Assembly: GCF_048771995.1 (NCBI RefSeq)
Contig: NC_133024.1
Coordinates: 59,230,501-59,294,500, forward strand
Direction: 5' to 3'
Origin: Taeniopygia guttata
Lineage: Eukaryota > Chordata > Aves > Passeriformes > Estrildidae
DNA length: 64,000 bases
Shown one piece after another: positions 27,801-39,975 of this stretch. Numbering within the stretch: the stretch's first letter is position 1; the number at the start of each line of letters is the position of its first letter. The position numbers and the translations under genes were made by a program. The notes under the pieces are model-generated. The model saw only the letters and a program-made list of their open reading frames with translations, was not told the DNA's origin and did no database searches.

Positions 27801-28960
27801 CTTCCACAAACCTTGACTTGCTTTCAAAGGCATGTTTTACGTGTTCCAGTGATCAAGCTGGATGTATCCCAACATAATGTTTCTACACAAGTGTGCTGGT
27901 ACAAATCACTGTGTAAGGCTACCTCCTTGCAAGTGTTCAGCAAAGTCTGGCCAAGCTGGGATTGGTGCTTAAGAACAGCCATACTTGGACTGCTGTGTCT
28001 TTTTTATCCTGTGACCTTTAGCCAAGAGGGAAATTATTTAAGAAAACATTAAAAACAGCTTCTTAGAGTTATGTCTTAAATTATCATTATCTCCAAACTA
28101 TTGCTCCATGTCTCAACGAGGTGCCCAGTCATTTCAAGGATCCTTGGGCAGAGATCACAAAGCTGCTTCTTGTGCTCTCTTTCCACATGTTCATCACACT
28201 GAACCAGCTCTGTAGGAAAACAAAGGCTTGCCCCAGAGCACCTGGAGCACTGGGACGCCAAGGAGGAGGAGGAGGCAGTGGAGGAAGCAGTGAGCACAGG
28301 AGCTCAAGGGTGTTCTGGCAGAGACCGAGTCAACAGCACACATCTGACTAGGCAGCCTCCTCTCCATAAGCTCATGGCTGGATTTCAGAGACAACACATT
28401 TTTTCTAGCATGAAATGACCCCCTCAATCAACAGATTGATTTCTGAGCAAAAGCATTTGTAGTATTGAACTCTGAGGGACGTTCATTTTTTGTGCACAGC
28501 CTCCAGCAAATCACATGGAAATTTTGCCTGAGAGACAGATTTTGTGCCATTATCTGGAGACCCATCTTGAGAAGACTGCACTGATAATGACATAGGTTTC
28601 GTGCTGTCTCTCAGAGACTCCAGCTTTAATAAGATGGCCTGGGGAGCTGTGTTTAGGCAAACATTTCCTGCTGGCAGAAGCCATTTCTGAATCACTTGCC
28701 AAGCTCCATGTAAGTCCAGGAAGCTTCACCCCAGTGGGTGACTTCTCACTGCTCAGCCCTTATCTCAAAGTCTAACCTGAACCTTCCCAGGGAGGACCCT
28801 AACTGAACCCAGAGGTTATATGCACAGGCCCGTATCTTTTATGGATTAGAGCAGGTTCTTATAGGCCTTTTCTAAATACCAAAGGTGAAAACCACACACT
28901 GCATCTCAGGTTGGCTGCTAGATTCATTAACCTCGTGGCTTCTACCCATAAACCCTTTTC

Positions 28961-29285
28961 CATAGAATGATAGTGTGGTTTGGGTTGGAAGGGGCTTTTA
29001 AAGATCACCTCATTCCAACCTCCCTGCCATGGGCATGGACACCTTTCAGTAGATCAGGTTGCTCAGAGCCCCATCCAACCTGGACTTGAACACTTTCAGG
29101 GATGGGACATCCACAGCTTCTCTGAGCAACCTTAGCCACTGCCTCACCATCCTCAAAGAAAATAATTTTTTCCTAATACCTAAAATAAACCCACCCTCTT
29201 TCAGTTTAAAGCCTTCACCCCTCGTCCTATTACTACATATCCTTGTAAAATATTCCTCTCCAACTTTATTGTAACTTTCTTTTCC
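28961..29285 (-). mobile_element. CR1 LINE 3' fragment
   Basis: The plus strand carries CATAGAATGATAGTGTGGTT, TTGGGTTGGAAGGGGCTTTT, CCCCATCCAACCTGGACTTG and GGGACATCCACAGCTTCTCT. This is the well-known reverse complement of the avian CR1 3' region. About 325 bases remain and the 5' end fades near 29285. It sits just before the AGATAT microsatellite. Confidence 0.9.
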
Positions 29286-29524
29286 TATGGGACCAGCTGT
29301 CAGTTCTCTTCCCCGTGCTTTTCTCCCTCCACAACACCATAGCATGTCACCTAATGTCCTCTTCCCCATCCCATGCCCCTGGAGCTGGGTTTACAGGCTG
29401 GATCCCATCCAGCAGGTTTGTTACACCCAGGCCCAAAAGGTGGGGCAACCCAGGTTCTTGTTAACAGCTCCCTTGGGGTGGATTAAAGTGAAAGGACCGT
29501 GGATGATCAGTGTTTGTAAAGATT

Positions 29525-29586
29525 AGATATAGATATAGATATAGATATAGATATAGATATAGATATAGATATAGATATAGATATAG
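29525..29586. repeat. (AGATAT)n microsatellite, about 10 copies
   Basis: A perfect hexanucleotide run of 62 nt, with no interruption visible. It lies directly at the edge of the suspected LTR-like block that follows. Its purity implies recent expansion, so it is likely length-polymorphic. Confidence 0.95.
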
Positions 29587-29589
29587 GAT

Positions 29590-30540
29590 TTATTTTAGAA
29601 CAATTTGGTTGCAATGGAAAGCAGGCATGTAACTGTTTGGCTTAGTGTTATCTACAGTAATATGTCAATATGAAGTATAAAAATATCATTCACTTAAGAA
29701 AATGTGTAAAGGAAAAGAAAGAAACAGAAAGAAAAGGTAAGAGTAGAAACATGTCACCACATATGGATCTCATAGCAAGACTTGATTGTTGCAGTTTAGT
29801 GTCCCTGGGTTAAACGGTGATCACAATCTTGATCTGTTGAGGGTGGGGGAAAAAGGCCTTAAAACATGAAGTTCGATGGGTTCAAATAAAATTAGGTTCA
29901 GTGGGAGACCCCAGCACCTCCCCTGGGGGTGAGCTTTCAGTCCTCTGGTGGGAAGCCTCAGAAATGAGTCTGGGGCACTTTGGGGATCTTTGATGGTTTG
30001 TGACACCTTCTAAGACGTGACAGCTGCCTCTCACGTCAGCGCAGTTGAGCCAGGAATGCCCCTTCAGGAGGGATGAAAACCCTCAGGACCTTTCCCAGGT
30101 GGAGGTGTTGGGGGAGTTTTACAACCGAGTGACTTATGTAAGGGAGGACAATTGGCATGATGAAAAGCACCATCCCACCGCACAGGATCTGCCTCTCATC
30201 TGCCTCAAAGCCGTTTGAGGCCTCCAGTGGTGATTGTTCAGACCCCCTTCTTATGCAGACCAGAGGTTTGCCATCACACACCCAAAACCTCACCTCCTCC
30301 CCCTCGGGGGGTGCAAAGCACCCTGCCGCTTCCACAAATGGGCCATTGTTTTGAGTCATTAACCATTAACACTTCAGTCTCTGGCAGGGCTGCTTGACTG
30401 CAGGACGTGATGGTATTGCCTTCCCACCAGGCATGAGGGGTAGCCTTCCGCCGTGGACACTCTTGACACACCATATCACACCTGAAAGGCATCTTCTCCA
30501 TAACTACTTCATCTCCTACACTGAGCAGCTTCTCTTATCT
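29590..30540. mobile_element. Possible LTR-derived dispersed repeat (fossil)
   Basis: The block resembles, from memory, a repeated avian retrovirus-like LTR. Recognisable phrases are CACATATGGATCTCATAGCA, GATGGGTTCAAATAAAATTA and GGGAAGCCTCAGAAATGAGT. It includes an AATAAA-type signal and ends near the CR1-free unique DNA at about 30.5 kb. No second copy is present in this window, so neither ends nor family can be fixed; a solo LTR or fragment is the likely state. This is recall-based and uncertain. Confidence 0.35.
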
Positions 30541-31633
30541 CTTTCCTTTTTTTCCCTTGTGTGTTCCCCCTGATTCACCTGTTGCATGAAGGGAGGGACT
30601 GGCAGGTCTTGCAGGAGGCAGACCAAGCAGCCAGTGCTCGCTCTTCTCCTTATTTCCCCCTGACTGCCTGGGGACAGAGCTGACACAATTGCTTTTGCCA
30701 GTCCCAGGGGACATTTTCCCGGCTAGCCCCATGCACATCCCTGCTGTGCCTCTCCAAGGGCACCCAAAACCCGGCGCTGGTCACAGGCCCACATGCAGAG
30801 GTGAACTCAGTGCTCTGGCCTGGCCAGAGGCAGAAAGCATCCCTTCCCTCCATGAGCCCTCTTTGCCTTGACCCATTGCACTCCCTTTCTCTGCTTTACT
30901 TCCTGTGACAAATTTGCTGTGCCTGGTCTGTGGAAAGCAGCTGGAAGAGTTTCATGCCTGTACTGTTTTTCTCCTTTATACAGCTCAGCAGGCTTGGATC
31001 CATTCAAATCTCCCTTTCTTTTCTTTATTTTTTTCATCTTTTCAGTGCGGCTTCCTACAATTTCAGCTTTCTGGCTGACTCGAGGCTTGAAATCTGTCTT
31101 TCCTCTTTCCTGTGCTTCCTTCTGCAGTAACTCTTCGTGTGCCATGGCCTTGCTTTCCACAGACATGCGGAGGTCTGGTATGAATACCACAGTGGAAAGC
31201 TGCTGGCACCCAGAGCCACATGTAAGGAATCTCACAGTGAAAAGTTTTCAGGACACAATGCAAGCTGTGCTGGCTCCATCCTGCAGACAGGTAAGGCAGG
31301 TAGATGCCCAGCTTCTTAGCACACAGGAGGACTGCAGGCTCAGGCAGGGCCTCAGGGACAGTCAGAAGTCGAGCCACTCCATGCCACAGCTGCCTCTCCT
31401 GACAGCACAGTTGTGCCTCGGGTTTTGATGGCACAAAAGCAAACACATCTCTGGCCATCTCATGTCTTCTGAGGACTTGCCACAGCCTGATGCAAGAAGG
31501 CCAGCAGTCAGCTGCTCTTCCATTTGGCAGATGCCTGTGCAGCTGGAAGCCTGTGGTAGGACACCAGTGGGGTGTCCCACCACCAGCCAGCCATGCTGCT
31601 GGCAGCTGCAAGCTCAGCTGTTGCTCTATGCTT

Positions 31634-31670
31634 GGACTAGATGACCTTTACCAACCTAAATGATTCTACA
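31634..31670 (+). mobile_element. Short CR1 LINE tail
   Basis: GGACTAGATGACCTTTACC, a few bases, then CCTAAATGATTCTAC matches the last part of a CR1 3' end (GGACTAGATGACCT...ATGATTCTA). Sequence upstream no longer resembles CR1 clearly, so only the extreme 3' end is called. Confidence 0.65.
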
Positions 31671-31967
31671 ATCAGCAGTGAAGGTTTCACTGTTAATTAT
31701 GGATCACAGTTAAAGCAGGGCAGGATGAGTTATCAGAGGGGAATAGGAACTCTCACCGGGCTTCTACCAACATACCTAACTGCAAAGACCTGCAACAGAA
31801 AAGGACATTTTTGCTTTGTTCTGATTTAAACCATATTGGTAAGCCAGTCTGAAGCTGGTCTGATTTCCCTCTGCTCTCACCAGGAAGCATTTTGTATATT
31901 TATTTATTTATGGGTGCTGTTCAGTGTGTGCACACTAGCATATGATTCTGTTTGATACTGGAGGACT

Positions 31968-31997
31968 AACAACAATAACAATAATAATAATAACAAC
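31968..31997. repeat. (AAT/AAC)n microsatellite
   Basis: A short run of AAC and AAT trinucleotides around ATAATAATAATAA. This is simple sequence of low information content. Confidence 0.85.
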
Positions 31998-32628
31998 AGT
32001 AGTTATTGTTATATGCTTACACATATGGTGTGATGCTGGTGCACTCCATTCCCAAATAGCTGGAGTCAGACGTGGAGCTCAGCACGCTGTTTCCTGGAAC
32101 AGATCCACAAGTACCACAGATAACTGTCTCAAGTTTATGCTCCAGATTGGGCAGCTCTTTGGGGTTTTATTTTTGTTCAATATATTTGCCAAGAATAGGC
32201 ATATTTGCTGATCTGGAATTTTCCTTGGATATTAAACGAGCCAATGGCAACAACGCAGGAGTCATCCTTGTCACATGGGTCAACCTCATCTCTCTTTTTA
32301 AACAAGTCAGGCACTTCCAGCCTCACAGTCCTGCCAGCTTCATGCCCACATCCCAGCAGCAGAGTGCAGGGCAGATTCAGTGCCTGGCAAATCCAGCCTG
32401 GTCAAAAGCAAATGACAAAGGAAAAGACCAAAAAAAGGTCATTTTCTCTTAAGAAATGCTCTTTCCTGGTTTTTATCTCTGGTTCAGGGTTTTTTTCATA
32501 TGATTTCATGGCATTTCGTTTGTCCTGCATATTATATAGGAAAACCTTATTATTTTTTTATTCTGTTTCATTTAAAAACTATTAAAACCATCTGCCACTT
32601 AGTAAACACTAACATACTTTCTTTTCTA

Positions 32629-32708
32629 GATCAAAGTGTCTCCTGTCTGTGTTGTAATGGAAGTTTGACATTATTTTTTTTACAAGACAGGCAGGAGACA
32701 CTTTGATC
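32629..32708 (+). ncRNA. 80-nt stem-loop, candidate miRNA precursor or short inverted repeat
   Basis: The arm at 32629-32657 begins GATCAAAGTGTCTCCTG. The arm at 32680-32708 is its reverse complement over 29 positions with two exceptions: one that makes a U.G wobble in plus-strand RNA and one G-G mismatch. The loop is 22 nt and AU-rich. Arm length, loop size and total length fit an animal miRNA precursor, and plus-strand RNA would fold better than minus-strand RNA because the wobble becomes an A.C mismatch there. I know no named miRNA with this arm. A small transposon-derived inverted repeat is the main alternative; no clear target-site duplication was seen. Confidence 0.4.
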
Positions 32709-33599
32709 AGGTGCCAAACTGTTTCACTACAACAAACAGGCAACACTCTGAGCTAGAAATGATAAGATGTTATTATACGCTGTGATGATTTCATGACATG
32801 TCAGCCATGATGTTAAAAAACCCTACAGAACATATAACTTTAAAGATATAATTGTGAAATTCCACATTTTTTAAAATGAGCAACTTATGAATTGAAAGTA
32901 TTCCTAGTCTATTTTTCCTCTACAGTTTTATGACCTTTTTGTAGCATAATTAGCTATTTTGGATTAATTTTAATTTTGATCAGTATCTTCTGTCAAAAAC
33001 ACTTCATTGAAAAAATTCTGATGGATTCAACTCAAAAAAGCTTTTTTAAAAACCTTTTTATAGACTAAATGTTATTGTCCCTTTCAGAGAAAAAAGGAAT
33101 CACCTGCTAGCTCCTTTGTCAATTCCTAAATAAGTTGATTGCTTGAGGATTATTTCATACATATTTCTCAAATGCCCCATACATGTTGGCCTTTTATCCT
33201 GGGATGCAGGATAACTCCACAGAGAACCCATGGCTTTCCAATAACAAATACTGCTGTGGAAAAAGAAACAAACAAACAAAATTGTATATTGTATGCATAT
33301 TGTAATTTCTATCTTAATTTGCATTCTGAAGAGAAGATGAATTCTTCCATAGTCGTGTATGCCAAACACATGGACACCACAGGCAGGCTGGGTGTGAGTG
33401 TGCAGCCCCTGAACACGGGAGCTGCAGGTGGAGCAGGTAAAGTCAGCCAGCCTCTCTTCCTCTCTTCCTCTCCCTAAAAGCAGGTTTTCTCCTGCTTTGT
33501 CAGCAGAAGCTATTCCAGCTTTCCATGTGGACAGTCACAGCTGAGGAAGGGCTGGTTATCTCTGATGGACACAGCAGCTGGAGTCTGCAACTGATAGTA

Positions 33600-33948
33600 G
33601 AAGGGAAGCATCATGCACAAGGTCTCACAAGTGGGAAAAGATGGGCATGCCTCCTCATCTGTAACTTGCAAATTATTTTACCCCAAATGAGGTGAGAAAC
33701 CTCATGGGGCCAAGACAAAAGTTTCATCAAAGAAAAGTCTGATTGGGTATTAGGAAAAAAACCCAAACAACATTGGAAGAGGTTCCCCAGAAGGGCTGTG
33801 GATTTTTTGTCCTTGGAGGTTTCCAAAACTCAGGTGGACACAGTCCTGAGTCATCTGCCCTCATGCCAAAATTAGCCCTGCTCTGAGTGAGAAGTTGGAG
33901 CACATGACCTCCGCAGGTCCCTTAAAGGTTCAGTCATTCTACATCTAT
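33600..33948 (+). mobile_element. CR1 LINE 3' fragment
   Basis: The strand reads GATTGGGTATTAGGAAAAAA, AGAGGTTCCCCAGAAGGGCT, CCTTGGAGGTTTCCAAAACT, GTGGACACAGTCCTGAGTC and CATGACCTCCGCAGGTCCCT. This is the CR1 3' region in forward orientation, ending near ATTCTACATCTATG. It is truncated at the 5' side. The part before about 33700 is less certain. Confidence 0.8.
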
Positions 33949-34620
33949 GCTACTTTGTCCCTGCAATCGTGTGGTGAATCCCAGAGCAGAAGATAACAAG
34001 TTTCAGGTTTGCCCAAGCATTATCTTGTATTGTTACCCACAGCAGCAATGGCATTTGCTGTGCTGGTGGTGCAGGTCATCACCTCCCGTTCCAGGCATGT
34101 GCCATCAGAGGCACAGCACCCAACCCTGCTAGGAGAAAGTCCTTGGCTTCCCAAATAACTGAATTTCAAGCATGCATTTGAACCAGTCGGAAGGACTCGT
34201 ATCACACCACCCAAGGTCAGGCAGAGACCCAAGGCAGCAGCAGTCTGGGGGCACAGTGAGTTGTTTGTCCAACACAACCACACACTGATGTGGCGTCAAC
34301 ACACAGAGCATCTCTGAGCAGAACCCAGGCCTGCACACCGGGGTTCTGTGTCAGTATGTGCACCACAAACAGGCACCAAGCACAGGTCACTTCATGTTTG
34401 GGTCTGCTTTCATCCCCTGATGCTTCAGGTCAGCAGGTGTCACAGCCTGGAAAATGACTTTCCAGCATCAGTGGAACAAAGACTGCTCAAGAAACAATTA
34501 AGCCTTAGGTCAGCCTCTCATCTTTTAAAAGCAAGTTGTTCAAAACCAAAAGACATAGGATTGTGTACATTTGTCATTTCAACCCAGCAGTAAGTATTTT
34601 AATGTGCAATAAATCATTAT

Positions 34621-35040
34621 TCACAGAATCACAGAATATACTGAGTTGGAAGGGACCCCCAGGGATCATCGAGTCCAGCTCCTGAGCCTGCACAGCACCA
34701 TCCCCAAGAACCACACCATGCGTGTGTGAGCATTGTGGAAATGCTTCGTGGTCTCTGTCAGGCTGGTGCTGTGACCATTTCATTGGGGAGCTGTTCCAGT
34801 GTCCAACCATGAAGAAGCATTTCCCAATATCCAACCTGAACCTCCTCTGACACAACTTCAGGCTATCCCCTCAGATCCTGTCACTGGTTACCACAAGGAA
34901 GAGATCAGCGCCTGCCTCTGCTTTTCTCCTCATGAGAAACTTGGAAACTGCAAGGTCTCCCCTCCGTCTCCTCCAGGCAAAACAGACCAAAAGACTTCAG
35001 CTGCTCTTCATATGGCTTCTCCTCCAGGCCCTTAAATCCA
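34621..35040 (-). mobile_element. CR1 LINE 3' fragment
   Basis: CACAGAATCACAGAATATAC, GAGTTGGAAGGGACCCCCAG, GATCATCGAGTCCAGCTCC and later CCAATATCCAACCTGAACCT mark the reverse complement of a CR1 3' end. About 420 bases are recognisable, the longest CR1 piece here. The boundary near 35040 is approximate. A plus-strand style tail word (ATTCTATGATTCC) follows at 35101-35113. Confidence 0.85.
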
Positions 35041-35113
35041 GAGCCTGGGAGGCTAGAGGTTTGGGCAGGGCACCGCAAACCAACCAGAAACAATGCCATT
35101 ATTCTATGATTCC

Positions 35114-38100
35114 AGTTTTTAAACAACTCTCGTGTCCTTTGGTGTGCTCCTGATGAAGTTCTGAAAGGACAACATGTAGCAGACTGGAGATGAGACCATT
35201 ACTGCTGCTGGTTATTTTTGATGGAAATGGCTGTTGCTATTTTTCAGTCTCATTAACTTAGCAGTTTCTGGAAAACAGAAAATCAGTGCTTTCTCTTGAC
35301 CCTTCAAAACACAACCTGAGCTTTAGGAAACCTGTTGCTGGAGAGCTCTGGATCCACAGACCTGCCCCTACTGCTGGGGCCACTGAGAAAGCACCGCTGG
35401 CTGCAGGGTGGCCGTGCCCCCGGGCACTGAAGGACATGAGCCCTGGGCACAGTCTGCAAGAGTTCCAGGGAAGCAATCTTCTGCAAAGCAGTTGGAGCAA
35501 AACACTGCCAGGTTGCAGAGCTATAATAAAAGACCTCCAGATTGTTTTGGGGTGAGTGAATGAACACCACTGCCTCTGAACTAAATGCTACTTTTAAGAG
35601 GCTCAGTAGAGCTGGAGCATTCTATAACCCAAATCTGAACATTGTTTCTCCTCATCCATCTGCACAAAGAGAGTGGCCTTCCCCATTTTTGTAAACAAGG
35701 CTGCAACCTTTATTCCTGCCTTGAGGAACAGATTGAATTGCTTTTGGTGATCCAGAACAATGTCATCCTTTATTCCCTCTTCAAAAGCAATTAGGATTTC
35801 AGCTTGATTATTTGCAGATAATATGAGTCACCAGATAAAACATACTGAATACAAAATGCTCCTTTGGAGGGAAAGAGATAAACAGTATTTAAGGTTAAAA
35901 ATCCAGCATATGCTTAAATATCACAAAACTGTCACACATCAAGGAAAAAAAATCAGTCCCACTTCGTGAAACAGAAAGATTGATCCTGTGTTTGTTTAAC
36001 CCCAAACCCTGAATTAATTTGTTGCAGGATAAGGGCATCATGACACCAAAGGCAGATTGTGTCACTGTCACAGCACAAGAACAAGTTTGGTGCAACACGA
36101 TTTCAGAGTTGTCAAACTATCCAAAATTTCAGGCCAAATATGTCATTTGACCTTAAAAAAATATTGGAATTGTCTTCTCTTATTTCTTTTCTGATTTCTA
36201 GCTTGGTGTATTACAGCTTGTTGATATTTTCAGTTCTTTTACCCAGAAAACCAAGGCTAGAAGCTGACTCATTCTTAATAGAAGGTACAAATCTCACAGG
36301 AGCAGCATTATTTCAGGAACTCACATTTTAATGGGAACATCAAGTCTATCTGGCATTATGATAAAATTATCAGAAATTAGCGATACTGAAGGTTTATCCT
36401 GGGTTTTCTTCTAACAGAGATGATAGCTGATATATCCTTTCTCTGTACTGATGTTGCCAACTAGCTTCATTGGCAAACTTTGAAGTATATATAGAAATGG
36501 AGTTTTGTGAAAATTTAAACCAAAAATAAAGTTTGATTTTCTTTTCTCTTCTTCTGAAAAGAAAATTAATGTCTGAGAATTTTCATATACAACATCTCAA
36601 AAGGGTGCACATGTTTTCATTTCAATCTTTCCCTAGATTGGTTGGTTTTGTAGGAGCTGGAGAAGCCATGAACTGTCAGGCTTTGCTGGAAGGATTCTTC
36701 CGTCCCCCTGGGATGTACATCACTGTGTGCAGAACTGCTATGGCATTCTACAGAGTGTTTAATATTTACATTCGTTTTTTAGCATTGATACAAGATTATT
36801 TTCCTATCTAAATTACTAACATCTGATACCTGTACTGTCACATCCCCAAAAATAAACTTTTTTAAATAAAGGAGTGCTTGCCACTGAAGCAGTGTGGTGA
36901 AATGCAAAGAGAATTGTGGCACAAGTTAATTTTACCTCCAGATTGTCTATGAATAGCCATGTTGAGATGAAATTAGAAAATCCATGGAAAGTGGAAGTGT
37001 TTTCCCCTGGGCTATAGGGTGCAGAGGTGCAGCCCTCTCCTTGTCCTATGTGCCTTACCAGTGGCAGGGGGCATAACCCTCACGAGGAACTCCTCAAGGG
37101 AAGGGTGGGTTGGCAGTGGCCAGCTGAAAGCTCCTGTATCCCCTCTGTTACAGGCCTTCCACCTCCTGATCCAACAGGCTCAGTACATATGGCCTGGGGG
37201 GCTCTAGACACTACAAGTGCTCTGCCAAAACCCAGATTGTTCTGGACAACCCAGATTGTCCAGGAGGAAGATAAAACACTGCAGGCTTTGAGGATGCTCC
37301 AGAAGAAAAGCAGTCCCAAACCTCCTCACTCTTTAAAACAGAAAGAGACCCCTGCTAGACTAATTCCTTACCCTCTAAGATTTCCCTTGATTTATTACAA
37401 ATAAACTAAGAGCAACAAAATTGTGAAAGGCAGATGGAGAAAACCCACGGCTGCAGGCTTCTCACCAAGGCTTTACTAAGCCTTATACTCAGGGGCACAG
37501 ACAGGTGCAGCGCTCCAACCCATCTGCTACATTCAGCTGCATTATTCTGATCCCCATTCGATTCTCTCCCACCTCAGGTAAGTATTTGGTTTTCCCCTCT
37601 ATCCACTGCGGGCCACTTCTCCCTGAAGGCAGGAGAGCTTGCAGTGAGCTGCAATCCAAATCCACTCTTCATGCTCACCTTCACTTTTCATTTCTCCTCA
37701 AATTTGGGATTTTCATCAACTTATTCTTTTCTACAAAGCCCTTCTGGCTTCTTTCACTTGTGATTTTGCAAGTCTTTAAAATCAGTTCTTACAAATGCTT
37801 TAAGCAAGACCACTGAGGCACGTTGTAACATTCTTCTGGAAAATTTATAAACAAGGTTGTAGTTCATGTCAGGGACCAGCCTGACATCACTTAGAGACCA
37901 ACATTTACTTCTAGGGTCATGAAAATATTTCCAAAGAGCTGTTCCTTGCAGGGGTTCAGTGGTCTAGGCTGCCCAGATGTTTGGTCCTCACCTCAATCAC
38001 CTCATAGGGTCACTGCAAGCAGAAATGAGCAGAAATGGTGGCCCTGGAGCAGCTGGCACCAGGGAACACACTATTTACAGCACTAGAGTCTGAATTAAGT

Positions 38101-39975
38101 CAGCAAGAAAGCCCAGCTTCTTTTAGTATGGACATTCCTATAAATTCATCATGCTTTCATGTCTATGCAAAATATGCAATAAGTTACCCCTGGAGCACCT
38201 TTGGAACTCCTTAATATCCTACCTCCCATGGCAGAAAGATTCTATTGTGCAGAGTAGAGAAGTAACTACCTTCAGTACATTATAAAGCAGGTTTCATGGC
38301 TGCTCAGTGGTGCCAAGTTTACAGCTTCTCTCTGGCTATGCAAGGAAGAGGAAATGAGCTCCTACGAGCCTGTGAGGAATGGATCCTCAATTCAAGCACC
38401 TGTAAGCGGGGTGAGCAGGGCAGGGGTCGGGAGGGAGGATAATGTGCAAAGCAGGGCAGGCTGCAGCCCCAAGTAAGTCCATGGAGGGCAGTCAGTTCTG
38501 GCAGTGGCCGGTTTCACAGAGATCATGACTTTAAGCACAGATCTAATTGAATTGCAGATGTCTTTTCTGATGGCTATCTGCTAGCAAAGCTTCAATTAAA
38601 GCAGGAGCAAAGGCAGAACGGGGAGGTTCTCAGTAATAAAAGTAATGGAAGGAGGACTGGCCATTTACAGCAGCCTCCACAGAGAGCATAATGCACGTAG
38701 ATTCTTTTAACAAGATTTTTTTTTTGGGGGAGTGTGGGGCGAGAAATCTGAAGCCTCAGCACAGATACCCAGCTTCCAAATCCTAGAGATCCTGAGTGCA
38801 TGTTGGACTAGAAAGCAGCTAACAGTGATACACAAATAAGCTCATCTCCATTGCTTCCAGTACTCCCTGATGAACAACTTAATTTGCTTTCCATTCTGAA
38901 GGCCACTGAGGTTTGTTCTTCTTGACTTTGGTTTTAAAGGCTGTTACTTCCAAGATTGAGGTAGATTTGGCCTGAGTTTGCACTTGCTAGATCAAAAGCT
39001 CTTGTCATTTTGCAGCGCCTTTAGAGCTCCAGAGAAGGAGAACTTTTAACAGAGCTCTCAGTGCACCCAAACTACAAGACTATAAATTGGAGCGTTATGA
39101 CTTTTTTTTTTTTTTTTTTTTTTTTTGCCTGTCGCTACTTTCTCATGATGGCTTGAGCCACATCCAGTGTGTACCACCACATACACATCACTGAAAAACC
39201 ACCCCCACCTAACGCAGCTGAGGAATCAAAATTAAGCTTCAAGATGGCCTGAGAACCTGGTTTAGCTCAGGAATAAGGTTTTTGGGAACTGTTTTCCCTT
39301 TCCTCAGACAATTGTTACACTGTACCCAAATTCCTGTTGTGCAACAGTTTGGAGGCCTCTTGGCCATGTCCTACCCAAACTCTCTTGCTTCTCAGCACAG
39401 CACAACTCTCCTGGGGGCATCTCAATGGACAATCACCCCCTGGGATTCAGTTTCAAGGAAAATAATCAGAGTTTGGCTCATTTTCCCTTTTGAACTGCTG
39501 CCCTTTTCCGATGTATTTACAATGTAAGGAAGTCAGTTTATTCATGGTTTGGCTTTTAACTTTGTTGTTAAGCTTGGCTTTGCTCCTGTTCGGAATTGGA
39601 TCCCAGTTGAAGAGGGCAGTTGCCAGTGTCTGCTGGAAACTCCTTGCCTGGGATTTTCAAGTAGGCCATTTGTTGACCTAGCTCAGCACATACTAAATAA
39701 ATGCAGTCAGAAGAGTCTGCTTACTCATTGCAGGAAAACAACTGGCCCAGTGAGAGGAGTTTTTCAGAATATCCCCAAACATTTCAAATGCCTGAGTTCA
39801 CTCCAGACTTCTCATGATGTCCCTCCAGCAAACATTCTCCATTTAATTTCATACATCTTAAGTAACATTGAACAGCAAAGGTTGGAATTGGGATGATTTA
39901 CTTGAATTTCTAACTTATTTCAGGTTTACGCCAGCAGAAAATTCACCAGGAAATTAAAAAACACAATCCTAAAGA
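35114..39975. other. Intergenic, no gene recognised
   Basis: No exon or repeat of known type was seen except a 25-nt T run at 39102-39126. Short open frames occur on both strands, but none shows family motifs or consistent splice borders. Confidence 0.55.
39102..39126. repeat. Poly(T) tract
   Basis: An uninterrupted run of 25 T residues on the plus strand. No retroposon body was recognised on either side. Confidence 0.95.

Larger units (their letters stand above)
23046..28960. other. Intergenic, G-rich minisatellite but no gene recognised
   Basis: Apart from the G-rich block at 23990-24410 and the four-run G-quadruplex motif at 24788-24825, I see nothing of known type here. Open frames at 23928-24431, 24275-24709 and 25924-26331 are byproducts of strand-biased composition or lack family resemblance. 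Confidence 0.5.
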
